Positions 1 through 8,640 of a stretch of 32,991 nt of DNA are shown piece by piece. The number at the start of each line of letters is the position of its first letter. Positions within the stretch are counted from its first letter, which is position 1. Made by a program: the position numbers and the translations under genes. The notes under the pieces were generated by a model, which did no database searches, was not told where the DNA came from, and saw nothing but the letters and a program-made list of their open reading frames with translations. This stretch comes from a virus, in IMG/VR virus record IMGVR_UViG_3300033142_001206, positions 1 to 32,991 of that record; one strand, given 5' to 3'.

Positions 1-114
1 GGTCAATAATATTATGACTAACGATATGACTGTGAATAACACCATCTTGGAAGTCGTTATTCTGGTTGTAAAAATCTTCTTTATTATCTTTGCTAAAGTT
101 TCCAGAAACCAAAA
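1..114. repeat. Terminal direct repeat, left copy
   Basis: These 114 bases are identical to 32878-32991. The tailspike reading frame continues without interruption if the two copies are merged, so the contig closes into a circle of 32,877 bp. The repeat lies inside a coding region and shows no cos- or pac-like feature, so it most likely reflects assembly of a circular or circularly permuted molecule rather than a true short terminal repeat. Confidence 0.95.
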
Positions 115-1069
115 CATGAGTAGGGGCTTCACCGGTTAACTGTAGTATGTTATAGCCCATCTTCTCAAAATAGTTATTTGTTATGCGAGTAAAGGTTGAA
201 TCACCTAACCCGATAACTGGCCCGCCATTAAAACCAGTATCTAAGGTTCTAAAGTCCATACCGTCATAAGTCATATCAAGGGAGTCACCTTGGTTTCTTA
301 CTACGCCTCCAGCTTCTTTTAACGTGTTCAGGTCTTTAATCTTAGAGTGACTTGCCCCGTTAGAGTTAAGCATTACCGATATAAACGGTTGTGGTGATGA
401 CAGCGTGGAGTTGTTTCCATCAAAAATACTATCATCAACTATATTTATTGTAGCTACATCAATTATTGTAACACCTTGTTGTCCTTTTACTTTTTTACTT
501 GTACTATCAACAATAGCATCCCTTAGTGCTACATTTGTACTACCGTATGCTCCTGCATCAATCGTGTTACCTTCTGTCATTACTTCTATACTTTGATTTA
601 CTCCATCGCTAGCAATTATCTTAGTACCTGTTGCTGTACCTGTGCCTGCTATCACTGCGAAATATGAATCCCTTTCTACTAGTCTCACCGTCTTATTAAT
701 AGGAAACTTAATAGTAGAAGCTTTATAATCTTCAACAGTAGCAAACTCATAAGCTTGTGACAGGTCTTTTATTAAATTAGTTTCAAAGTTACCAGATGTG
801 AACTCTTCAACAAAAACCAAGCCAAATATTTGAGATCCATTCTTATCTTGAAGAGTTACTTTGTATTCACCTGTGATAAAAATATCACCAAATACACCGT
901 TTGAATCTGCTATAACAGGATTGGCATTAGGTGTCGGTGTTGATAATTGATCACTAAAAGTATCTTTAGGTGTTACACCGTCAGTCTCAAAGAAAAACAA
1001 CTTAGCACCGCTAGAAGGTTTTATTCCGCTACCAACATCAGCGAATGGTAATATAAACCTAGAAGTCAT
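1..1069 (-). CDS. Tailspike / tail fibre protein, N-terminal part (continues across the contig join)
   Basis: Start ATG is at 1069-1067; the frame is open to base 1 and continues at 32877 down to a TAA at 31540-31538, giving about 802 aa in all. The N-terminus (MTSRFILPFADVGSG, then a GAKLFFFETDGVTPKDTFSD segment) matches the style of podovirus tailspike head-binding domains, which dock the spike on the gp4/gp10 tail hub. The rest is rich in short Asn/Gly/Ser turns, as in right-handed beta-helix spikes that bind or cut surface polysaccharide. It follows the ejection-protein genes, as in P22. Head-binding role: family knowledge. Receptor specificity: unknown. Confidence 0.85.
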   Translation of the reverse strand, partial: MTSRFILPFADVGSGIKPSSGAKLFFFETDGVTPKDTFSDQLSTPTPNANPVIADSNGVFGDIFITGEYKVTLQDKNGSQIFGLVFVEEFTSGNFETNLIKDLSQAYEFATVEDYKASTIKFPINKTVRLVERDSYFAVIAGTGTATGTKIIASDGVNQSIEVMTEGNTIDAGAYGSTNVALRDAIVDSTSKKVKGQQGVTIIDVATINIVDDSIFDGNNSTLSSPQPFISVMLNSNGASHSKIKDLNTLKEAGGVVRNQGDSLDMTYDGMDFRTLDTGFNGGPVIGLGDSTFTRITNNYFEKMGYNILQLTGEAPTHVLVSGNFSKDNKEDFYNQNNDFQDGVIHSHIVSHNIID

Positions 1070-1127
1070 AGTAATATACCCCTGTAATGTTACAATTAAT
1101 ATTATTGTTAATTAAAAGTTGATTTTT

Positions 1128-1625
1128 ATGCGATCTAACTCTCTTACTCAAGAAAGACTTAAAGAAATTCTCCATTATAACCTCGATACTGGTATTTTTA
1201 CTTGGGTTGACTGTAATAGTGATAAGCCTATGAACGGCAAGATTGCCGGAACTAGGCATAATATGGGTTATACATCTATCGGCATAGATGGAAAGGTTTA
1301 CCTTTCTCACAGGCTTGCATGGCTTTATGTTAATGGTTTTTTTCCTGATCAGGTTGATCATATTGACCATGACAGATCTAACACTAAATACAAAAACCTT
1401 AGAGCTGCAAACGAATCCATGAACTCCAAAAATAGAACCAAAACTAGCAGAAATACATCTGGTGTTGTTGGTGTTTGCTGGTGCAAACTGAACAAGAAAT
1501 GGAAGGCTAGCATTACCGTGAATAGAAAAAAAATACACCTTGGCCTGTTTAAAGATATTGATGAAGCAAAAGAGTGCAGATCTAAAGCAAAGATCAAGTA
1601 TGGGTTTCACCCTAATCATGACTAG
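1128..1625 (+). CDS. HNH homing endonuclease with AP2 DNA-binding domain
   Basis: The 165-aa protein has an HNH_3-type core (SHRLAWLYVNGFFPDQVDHI followed by D/N residues and a KNLR segment, about residues 60-105). A C-terminal AP2-like domain follows (GVVGVCWCKLNKKWKASI, then HLGLFKDIDEAKE). This layout is typical of free-standing phage homing endonucleases that cut and spread into homologous DNA. It opposes the surrounding late operon, starting 58 bp from the divergent tailspike start and ending 8 bp before the convergent gp16-like stop. ATG 1128 is preferred to an in-frame TTG at 1119. The ribosome site is weak. Unlike the copy at 11047 it has no structured leader. Confidence 0.85.
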   Translation: MRSNSLTQERLKEILHYNLDTGIFTWVDCNSDKPMNGKIAGTRHNMGYTSIGIDGKVYLSHRLAWLYVNGFFPDQVDHIDHDRSNTKYKNLRAANESMNSKNRTKTSRNTSGVVGVCWCKLNKKWKASITVNRKKIHLGLFKDIDEAKECRSKAKIKYGFHPNHD

Positions 1626-1633
1626 TGAACTCA

Positions 1634-3952
1634 TTATTTGTTTTCCTTATCTAATTCTCTAATTTCTAAGAATGCCAAAGCTCTAGCCGCTTTTTCTAAT
1701 GAACCACGGCTCATTTTAGGGTTGCTAGCTTTTAGCGTTTCAATTTTTGTATTAACAATACCATCAAGTGTTTTCTTTCTTGTTGCTATTTCTTTTCCTT
1801 TTCTAATACCAGCAACAGCTAATGATCCAAAGTTAAATTGACCAGCCCCGGCAAAGTTACCAAGCCTTTCAGTCATGTTTAATAATTTGTTAAACGTTCC
1901 GCTTGGGTTAGTGGTTCCCGGTGGTGGTATGGTTGCATCACCAACGGTTTGCTGTAATCGTTTTAACTCAGAAAATTGTTTTTTACCTAATAATTCGCGC
2001 AGGGCTTCAGGCTTGTATTTTTTTATAGCTGAGTTAAGTCTTGCCCCTGATATTTCAAGCGTGTCTTTATTGATTGCTTGGCTTAAAATATCGCCAACAG
2101 TTTCGGCTTGAATAGAACGCCATGCTCTTTTAGTTTGTTCAGTCGGGTTTTCAAGTAGTATTTGTTTTATTTTGCGAATATTGGTTACTGCTTTGTCACC
2201 TTTGACAATTTTAGTAATAACAGTTTCAGGATCAACGACTGGTGTTTTAGTACCTTTTTTAAAGCCAACCAAATCTTGAACAACATCTTTAGCGCTAAAT
2301 TTTGCACGTTGATCAGCAAACGCTTCACGCGCTGATTTAAACGCCTGAGTTCTTCCAAGAGAACCATCTTTAACGACTGCTTCAGCGCCTTCTTCTATAA
2401 CTTGGTTAACTTGCTTATCTAGTTCGCCAATTACAATTTTAGCGCTTCCTGTTTGGTCTGCGCCAACTGCTTTGTTTAATGACTTTCTAAATTCTTCAGC
2501 ATTTTTTAAGGTTAATGGCGTTACTTCACCAGTAATGGTAATAGCCTGATCGCCGTCCATAACCTTGAATTTGTTTCTTGCTGATTTTTCAACACTGTCA
2601 CCAATCAAACCAAATTTAGCTAAGGCGGTGTTAATTGATTTTTCAACCTCTGGCGTTATTGGTCTATTAACAATAATATCATCGGCAATTTCAACGATAG
2701 AGGAATTATTAAGCGGTATTTCATCACCAGCAGTTTCAGCGGCCAACGTGTAAAGATCAGTTACTTCTTTTCTGGTTAAGTCCTCAACATCTTTTAAGGC
2801 TGCTTGTATTTGAGCGCCTTTATCTCTTGAGGTTATATCTGATAACTCGCCAGTTGCTTCAGTCAAACGAGCTGAGCCACCAAATTTATCAGTAAAAGCT
2901 TTTGCTGAAGCCTTTAGTTGCTCTTGTTGCTGATCGGCAAATTGGCGAGCCTGAGCGCCTTCAGGTGATACAGATTTTAAAAGTGTTTGCTCTGCTTCAC
3001 TTGCGGCAAAATCACCAGTAGCTTGAGCCTTGGTTAATTGAATACCTTGGCTTTCTGCTAACTTTATTTTCTCTAATGCTTCAGGCGTTAAATCAGCTTG
3101 AGTTGCTTTTCTAATCGTTTCAGGTATTTCTTTTGGTGTAACTTCTTTTTTTGCAAACTTTCTGCTTTTAAAACCTTTAGGAGAAAAATCTTTTAAAATT
3201 TGATCTGGATCAATCTTTGCGTCATTTCTCAAAACATCACGAATAGATCGACCGGTTGCTTTGGCTACTTCAAAAGCTTTATCAAGAACCCCAGCGGTAA
3301 CGGTATCAATAGCAACTTGTGAAGCGTCAAATTCTCCACCAGATAAAGCTTGAAGCGCTTCAATTCCTGCACTAGTAACACCAGCGCCAGCACCAACTTT
3401 TAAAGCGCCTGTTAAACGTCCAGCAGGAGTGAAAGCAGCCGCTAAACCTAATCCTTGCATAATATCAATTTGACTAATGCCAGGTTTATTTAAGACAACA
3501 GTTACACCAGTGTTATTGTTAGTAGCAAAAATATTTCCTTTCTTATCCGACTGTAAACCAATACTTTCAAAATTATCTTTTAGTATTTGCCCTATTTCTT
3601 CAGGTTTGGTTGCTGTCAATAATGCAGGAGTGATCGCGGCTGCTTTTGCTTTATCCTCACCGAACAATAAGCCGCCTTGACCAATTTCAGGGAATCTTTT
3701 TGTACCTTCAGTTTCACGATCAGAGCCAGTAAAAAACTCACCTACACTATCAAGAAATCCTTTTTCTTCTGGTATCGGTTGTTGTGCTACTGGTTGGCCT
3801 TGTTCGATAGCCAGCTTGTCACCACCAGGTACACCCAAATTATTGCTAGGAATGTTAACATCTTGACCACCTTGTATTGTCGTTTTAGCTTCAAGTTCAC
3901 GTAACCGCTTTAACTTCCTCAAACGGTCTAGCTCTTGTCTTTCATCAGCCAT
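1634..3952 (-). CDS. Large ejection / DNA transfer protein (P22 gp16-like position)
   Basis: The 772-aa protein begins with the charged, leucine-heptad helix common in podophage ejection proteins (MADERQELDRLRKLKRLREL). A hydrophobic, Gly/Ala-rich stretch lies at about residues 165-210 and could insert into a membrane. Long Lys/Glu/Gln-rich helical regions follow. It is the last of three ejection-type genes (gp7-, gp20-, gp16-like) directly before the tailspike, the P22 order. In P22, such proteins leave the capsid with the DNA and help it cross the envelope. I assign it by position and composition and cannot align it confidently to P22 gp16. Confidence 0.7.
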   Translation of the reverse strand: MADERQELDRLRKLKRLRELEAKTTIQGGQDVNIPSNNLGVPGGDKLAIEQGQPVAQQPIPEEKGFLDSVGEFFTGSDRETEGTKRFPEIGQGGLLFGEDKAKAAAITPALLTATKPEEIGQILKDNFESIGLQSDKKGNIFATNNNTGVTVVLNKPGISQIDIMQGLGLAAAFTPAGRLTGALKVGAGAGVTSAGIEALQALSGGEFDASQVAIDTVTAGVLDKAFEVAKATGRSIRDVLRNDAKIDPDQILKDFSPKGFKSRKFAKKEVTPKEIPETIRKATQADLTPEALEKIKLAESQGIQLTKAQATGDFAASEAEQTLLKSVSPEGAQARQFADQQQEQLKASAKAFTDKFGGSARLTEATGELSDITSRDKGAQIQAALKDVEDLTRKEVTDLYTLAAETAGDEIPLNNSSIVEIADDIIVNRPITPEVEKSINTALAKFGLIGDSVEKSARNKFKVMDGDQAITITGEVTPLTLKNAEEFRKSLNKAVGADQTGSAKIVIGELDKQVNQVIEEGAEAVVKDGSLGRTQAFKSAREAFADQRAKFSAKDVVQDLVGFKKGTKTPVVDPETVITKIVKGDKAVTNIRKIKQILLENPTEQTKRAWRSIQAETVGDILSQAINKDTLEISGARLNSAIKKYKPEALRELLGKKQFSELKRLQQTVGDATIPPPGTTNPSGTFNKLLNMTERLGNFAGAGQFNFGSLAVAGIRKGKEIATRKKTLDGIVNTKIETLKASNPKMSRGSLEKAARALAFLEIRELDKENK

Positions 3953-3954
3953 TT

Positions 3955-5100
3955 TTATTGTCCTAATTCTGCGCGTAATTGCTGAAGCTCGTCTTGCTCG
4001 GCTTCTGATAATCCGCTTTGTTGAGTTTGTGCCACTGGTGCGGTTTTTAATTTAGCTCTGATCATTGAATCAATCATTGATATTTTTGCGGCTCTAGCTT
4101 CTGCGTTATCATTTCTTGTAGGGATTAAATCAGTAAGTATTTTTTGATCCCCTTCTGTAAATGTACCCTCACCAGCTCCGCGAAACACATCTTTCATTAA
4201 TGGTAACATCATGGCAATTGCGCCATCTGCTATCTGAGCGTTTGAAGTCATAGCAGGAGTAAAGCCGATAAATGGCCCAGTAATAGTGTTATCTAATGCC
4301 TTAGTTAAATTACCCATGGCAGTTTCATAAACACCAAGCGCTTTATCATTAGAGCGTTGTTCACCAAGTTTATCAACTTCAGCTTTAGCTTGGCCAACTG
4401 CTGATATAACAGCCGATTCAACAACAGGCTTTAATTTATGCTGAGCGGTTAACTTACCAGTTTCTTTAGCGTTAGAAATAACTTCTTCAACTTGTGCAAT
4501 ATTAACCTCAGTTCCTTGCTCTGTAATGGTCTGAATTGCTGAGCCAACCATTCTAGGATCAAGCCCTGCTTTAACTCTTCGCGCTTTGGTTTTATCTTCT
4601 GGTGAAAAGTTAGAGATCAGACTTTCAAAGCTTATACCTTCTGAAGACTGTTGACCGCCTAAAGGTTTAATATCACCTTGACGAACGCCAACGTTAATAA
4701 GATTTTTAGCTCCTTCTCTAACCGTCTTAAAATCACCAGTTTTAGCCAGTTCTAAAGCCCTTAGTGATTCATCAGCATTACCGCCCAAACCTTGAATTTT
4801 GGCAATTTGACGCTCTAGTATTGGAATTATTTCTTCATCACTCGCGCCGTCAACCATTAAGGCAGTATTAAATAATGATTGTTTTTTTTGCTGATCGGTG
4901 CGCTGATCAATCTGCTGTTGCAAATTAGTTCTCTGAAGTTCTGAAAACTGTCCTCTTTGCTCTTGCTGTTGCTGCTGACCAGTTAAAGCTTGCTGTGCTG
5001 CTGCAATCTCTAAAGGGCGTATTTCTGTTTGGTGTCTGAATTGTTGGCCTCGCGCAAAAGCGCTAGGAACATCTGCAACCATAAATTGACCGTTAGCCAT
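3955..5100 (-). CDS. Ejection / DNA transfer protein (P22 gp20-like position)
   Basis: The 381-aa protein is predicted mostly helical. The first 30 residues (MANGQFMVADVPSAFARGQQ) resemble the start of many podophage injection proteins. A long Gln-rich coiled-coil stretch follows, roughly residues 38-75. It ends two bases before the gp16-like start and begins two bases after the gp7-like stop, so the three genes form a tight translational unit. The expected role is an internal virion protein released into the host during DNA entry. The family call rests on composition, size and neighbours; no catalytic motif is visible. Confidence 0.7.
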   Translation of the reverse strand: MANGQFMVADVPSAFARGQQFRHQTEIRPLEIAAAQQALTGQQQQQEQRGQFSELQRTNLQQQIDQRTDQQKKQSLFNTALMVDGASDEEIIPILERQIAKIQGLGGNADESLRALELAKTGDFKTVREGAKNLINVGVRQGDIKPLGGQQSSEGISFESLISNFSPEDKTKARRVKAGLDPRMVGSAIQTITEQGTEVNIAQVEEVISNAKETGKLTAQHKLKPVVESAVISAVGQAKAEVDKLGEQRSNDKALGVYETAMGNLTKALDNTITGPFIGFTPAMTSNAQIADGAIAMMLPLMKDVFRGAGEGTFTEGDQKILTDLIPTRNDNAEARAAKISMIDSMIRAKLKTAPVAQTQQSGLSEAEQDELQQLRAELGQ

Positions 5101-5102
5101 TA

Positions 5103-5783
5103 TTATAACCTCCCTTGAATTGCATCAAGCCTAGAATTTGCCGCTTGACCAAATTGAGTTACATCACTACCAAACAAGTTGCTTTGCCCTAACCCAGTAG
5201 CTACTCCGCTAATGCCTTGTTGAAGTGCTTGGTTTTGGTTAAGTATGCCAGTTGCGCGAGCATTACCACCAGCAATTAAGGCGTTACCAATATTGCCAGC
5301 GGTTTGTTGTCCAAACTGACCTATTGAAGTTGCGGCGCTTTGACCTTGACCAGCAACTTGACCTAGGCGGCCGAATTGATTTTGAAGATCTTGTTGAGCA
5401 AATCCAACTCCCTGCTGAACTAAAGCTGATCGAACATTGCCACCACCTAAACCGCCAATAGCGGAAGTATTACGCAATAAATTCTTTTGTGCTCGATCTC
5501 TTAAAAACTGCTGACCCGGCGATTGTTCCAAAGCAGCAAATGCGGCCGCTTGTGCTTCTGGACCGTTTAAACCTAGAAGATCTTGTTGGCTACCAATAGC
5601 AGCTTGACCAGCCTCTTGAAATGGCTGAAGGTTAGCTTGAGTAATATCAAACTGTCGTTGTTGTTCGGCAATAGTTGCATCAGTAGCTTTACCTTGTGCT
5701 TTAGCGGCTTTCTTTGCTGACTTACTTGCTGCCACACTACTAATTACAGCACCAGCGACAACAGCGGTTGCTATTCCTGACAT
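5103..5783 (-). CDS. DNA transfer protein, P22 gp7-like
   Basis: The 226-aa protein starts with a hydrophobic Ala/Val segment followed by a lysine cluster (KSAKKAAKAQGKA), then an ITQANLQPFQEAGQAAI region and many Gly/Gln/Ala repeats with NQFG-like units. This is the usual look of the gp7 family of minor ejection proteins. The strong ribosome site GAGGGGGATCT precedes ATG 5783. The start lies 13 bases inside the end of the SET-domain gene, which suggests coupled translation. In P22-like phages this protein helps form the trans-envelope conduit. Confidence 0.8.
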   Translation of the reverse strand: MSGIATAVVAGAVISSVAASKSAKKAAKAQGKATDATIAEQQRQFDITQANLQPFQEAGQAAIGSQQDLLGLNGPEAQAAAFAALEQSPGQQFLRDRAQKNLLRNTSAIGGLGGGNVRSALVQQGVGFAQQDLQNQFGRLGQVAGQGQSAATSIGQFGQQTAGNIGNALIAGGNARATGILNQNQALQQGISGVATGLGQSNLFGSDVTQFGQAANSRLDAIQGRL

Positions 5784-6619
5784 AGATCCCCCTCAATAAA
5801 TCTGTTTTTAATTACATCACGGTAATTAACGGTTATTTCTTCGTTTTCTTCAATATCTCTAATGGCTACAATTTCAGCGCCATTATCAGTTATTTTAATC
5901 TCAGCATTAGCAAAAACAGCATGATTAGAGTAACGCCCGGCTAAAGTTCTTTTATCGTCAATCCTTGCTTGGCAAATAACATCATTAATCAATAATGACT
6001 TAGAGCTAAACAGGCCTTTACCTTCAATAATTGAATCAGCAATATAAACGCCTTCTAATTCATCATTGATCATATCGTCTTTATTTTCCACTTGTTCAAT
6101 GATTTGCTCTTGAGTCATTCCAGATTCACAAACAAAATTAAAGTAATCAGCGCGGTTAACATCAACATGAAAGTTTTCTAATTCGCCAAAACTTTCAGCG
6201 GTAATATATTTTTGAATATCTTCTCCGCTATCACCATCAAAAGAATGAAATGTTATCCATCTAGTATCTTTATGAGCATAACCAGCACGTTTTTTACCTG
6301 ACATACCTTTGAATAAATTAAAGCCTGTTAAATGCTTAACTTCACCTGTATCAGTTGAAACGGTAATATCACCTTCAACCATAATATCAAAGTGATCAAA
6401 TTTATATAATTGACCAGTGATCACCGTTCCTTTTGGAATGGTTATTTCACGGCCATACATGCCGCCATGGATATGATGAAGAACAGGTATTTCAACCTGT
6501 GGCAATTCCTTTGCTATTTCTTCATACTCTGAAATTTTAGCGCGGTTAGATGTTTTGTTTTGAACACAAATATCATTAACAACCGACAACCCTTTTTTTT
6601 CATTTGCTGATTTAATCAT
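5771..6619 (-). CDS. Cupin-like + SET-domain protein (putative protein lysine methyltransferase)
   Basis: Two domains are visible in 282 aa. Residues about 45-130 look like a small beta-barrel (HHIHGGMYGREITIPKGTVI, then a KFDHFDIMVEGD segment), cupin-like. Residues about 188-270 carry SET signatures: EGKGLFSSKSL (199-209), RYSNHAVFAN (229-238, the NHxxxxN type site for SAM and the catalytic pocket) and RDIEENEEITVNY (254-266, the GEELTxDY-type motif with its tyrosine). SET enzymes transfer methyl groups from SAM to protein lysines. The gene sits among virion genes, so the target could be a virion or host protein; that is inference. It overlaps the gp7-like gene by 13 bases. Confidence 0.75.
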   Translation of the reverse strand: MIKSANEKKGLSVVNDICVQNKTSNRAKISEYEEIAKELPQVEIPVLHHIHGGMYGREITIPKGTVITGQLYKFDHFDIMVEGDITVSTDTGEVKHLTGFNLFKGMSGKKRAGYAHKDTRWITFHSFDGDSGEDIQKYITAESFGELENFHVDVNRADYFNFVCESGMTQEQIIEQVENKDDMINDELEGVYIADSIIEGKGLFSSKSLLINDVICQARIDDKRTLAGRYSNHAVFANAEIKITDNGAEIVAIRDIEENEEITVNYRDVIKNRFIEGDLCQE

Positions 6620-6630
6620 TTAATTCTCTT

Positions 6631-6975
6631 TTATGAGTCAACTATTGTTGCTGTTAATGTAACGCTAACTGAATTATTAACACTTGCCTTAGCTTCTATT
6701 GTACCACCAGATAAAACGGCTTGCCCTATCATTGCTGGCGCTAAATTATTTTGTCCTGCTCTTATTGGTGAATTAGATATTACCTCGTCAAGTTGACCGC
6801 CTGAAGCATCTTGAGTAAGCCTTACACTATAATCAACATTGCTTGCTGAGTAATTATTAAATACAGCCGCATCAATACCAGCCCTTAAAGCATCACTTGG
6901 CACTTGATAAAGAACTTGCCAATCAACTGTAAGATTAAAGCCGCTTACTATCGGAGTTAGTGGTGAGCTTGCCAT
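6631..6975 (-). CDS. Small virion-region protein, function unknown
   Basis: The 114-aa protein is rich in Val, Ser, Thr, Asn and alternating hydrophobic residues, suggesting an all-beta fold. It has no cysteine, signal peptide or membrane segment. Its ATG overlaps the TAA of the upstream 400-aa gene by one base (TAATG), so the two are probably co-translated and act together. A minor capsid, decoration or tail protein is plausible from position between the tail-hub and ejection genes. I do not recognise the family. Confidence 0.7.
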   Translation of the reverse strand: MASSPLTPIVSGFNLTVDWQVLYQVPSDALRAGIDAAVFNNYSASNVDYSVRLTQDASGGQLDEVISNSPIRAGQNNLAPAMIGQAVLSGGTIEAKASVNNSVSVTLTATIVDS

Positions 6976-8177
6976 TAAAATAAATCCTTGTATCGAATTG
7001 ATAAGCCTACATCGTTAGTGGCTTGTGATTGAACAATAACCGTTACTTGCTCGCCCGGCCTTAGTTTTATCAATAGATTTTCCACCTCTTCAAAGAAAGA
7101 ATCGGCTTTAGCCATGCGCCAAAACAATAAACTTTTACCTGTTGTCACGTCTACAACTTCATCAGTTGAAACCTCGATTATTGAATCAGCATCAGTGTCA
7201 GCCCAAGTACCGGGCGTTGTGGTTGTTGCATTTCTTATTATTGCCCAGCTAACCGCTTTATTGCCTTCGGTTGAAGCTGAAACTAACAGTAATTGAGTGG
7301 TTATTTTGTTTTTAATTCCTGCGTAGGTTGTTTTGTTTCTAAAATGCACCAATTGAACAGGTGTTGCCCCACCTTGTATTGTTGTTTCGGGTAGCGATTC
7401 AGAAAATAACCGTGAAGTTGGATCAGCACCGGCACTACCAACAATGCCCGATGAAAAACTTCCTATTCTGATCTCTGAATTTGTAGTTTTTCCGCTGTTT
7501 GTTATTTCTACTCTGACTGGTAAATTTGAGTTTCCTATGTGTGTTTCTACGTCTGAGTTAGGGAATTCTATTTTAGCAAATAAATAAAAGTCATTTGTTG
7601 GTAGCATAATCTCAAAATTAACAGGGGCAAAACCAAGATAACCATAACTTATTTTGAATACGTTTCCTTTTGTTGGGTCAAAAACACCAGACGTAGTAGG
7701 TAAAACATCACTAATGTTTATAATTGTTATTGTGTCTACTCCGTTTCTTCGTCTAACTATTGAGAATACAACACCTTCAAATTGAATAAAAAAACCATTA
7801 CCAGTGCCACTATCATCATCAAATAAGCCCGTCCTCTGTGTTAACCCTTCAACTGGCGTAGCGAATACACACGTAAAAATGGCGTATGCTTCATGCCCTG
7901 GAATATAACGCAAATAATCTGCGCTTTGTATTTTTGCGCTACCATCTGTTGCTATACCTGTAGCGAGTTTTAGCATTGAATCATTAGTAACGATAGTTCC
8001 TGTAGATACTATCTCAGGCGCTGCATTCGTTTCGGGTAGGTTGTATTGAAATTGAGCCGCAATAGAAGGTATTCTTGTGCCTACTATTCTATCAGCAAAC
8101 ACGGTGTTAGCTGCCCCTCTTTCTGCACTGTCTCTATCTCTTACAATCATAGGTACAGGAAAAACGTTATTACTCAT
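6975..8177 (-). CDS. Beta-rich virion protein, function unknown
   Basis: The 400-aa protein has high Thr/Ser/Val/Ile/Gly content and evenly spaced short strands, suggesting stacked beta-sandwich domains. It has no catalytic motif, membrane segment or signal peptide. It directly follows the 153-aa gene (its ATG abuts the TAA at 8180-8178) and overlaps the next gene by one base. In P22 this interval holds gp26 (tail needle) and gp14; this protein resembles neither. A tail fibre, tail accessory or head decoration role is inferred from position only. Confidence 0.65.
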   Translation of the reverse strand: MSNNVFPVPMIVRDRDSAERGAANTVFADRIVGTRIPSIAAQFQYNLPETNAAPEIVSTGTIVTNDSMLKLATGIATDGSAKIQSADYLRYIPGHEAYAIFTCVFATPVEGLTQRTGLFDDDSGTGNGFFIQFEGVVFSIVRRRNGVDTITIINISDVLPTTSGVFDPTKGNVFKISYGYLGFAPVNFEIMLPTNDFYLFAKIEFPNSDVETHIGNSNLPVRVEITNSGKTTNSEIRIGSFSSGIVGSAGADPTSRLFSESLPETTIQGGATPVQLVHFRNKTTYAGIKNKITTQLLLVSASTEGNKAVSWAIIRNATTTTPGTWADTDADSIIEVSTDEVVDVTTGKSLLFWRMAKADSFFEEVENLLIKLRPGEQVTVIVQSQATNDVGLSIRYKDLF

Positions 8178-8639
8178 TTATATCTCACTCCAATCAACGC
8201 CATCAAATATTAAGTGCATACTATAATTTAACACGTTTATAGTTTTGTTTGTAAATCCATCTATTAAGCCAATAACAATAACTTCTTCGCCTCTTCGTTT
8301 AATATGAACTTCATCATCCTTAATAGCATTGGGATCTAAAGTTATATTTATTGATGATGTATTTTTGCAAATAATCACCTGAAACTCTTCAGTGGTTAAG
8401 CTTGTTGTTGTATTTATTATCTCGAATTCTTTTAACTCAATTGAGTTTATTCTTGCGGCGTTCCTGCTAACTCTTGAGCTAGTGCTTGTTAATGATTGCT
8501 CAGTGTTTTCTATAACAATAGAGGAGCTATTTGTTTGACCTGTAACAAGCTCAATCCAATTAATAAACCTTGTTGTAGGGTCGCCGTTAGGTTTAAAAAA
8601 ATCCTCTCGGCGGCGAGGCACTATAATGTTATTAGCCAC
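8178..8639 (-). CDS. Small tail-associated protein after gp10
   Basis: The 153-aa protein starts with GTG at 8639, preceded by AGGAG at good spacing. The N-terminus (IVPRRREDFFKPNGDPTTRF) is a pattern seen at the start of many small podophage tail proteins. The middle (about residues 45-75) has a heptad-like helix, and the C-terminal half (from about residue 78) looks like a small beta domain. Placed directly after gp10, it occupies the slot of the P22 tail needle gp26, but it is short and I see no long needle coiled coil. A tail-plug or adaptor role is a guess. Confidence 0.6.
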   Translation of the reverse strand: MANNIIVPRRREDFFKPNGDPTTRFINWIELVTGQTNSSSIVIENTEQSLTSTSSRVSRNAARINSIELKEFEIINTTTSLTTEEFQVIICKNTSSINITLDPNAIKDDEVHIKRRGEEVIVIGLIDGFTNKTINVLNYSMHLIFDGVDWSEI

Positions 8640-8640
8640 G

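Noticed and set aside
405-596. 63-aa plus-strand hydrophobic frame
   Set aside because: It lies antisense inside the tailspike gene, without a ribosome site; hydrophobicity comes from the complement of Asp/Asn/Val codons.
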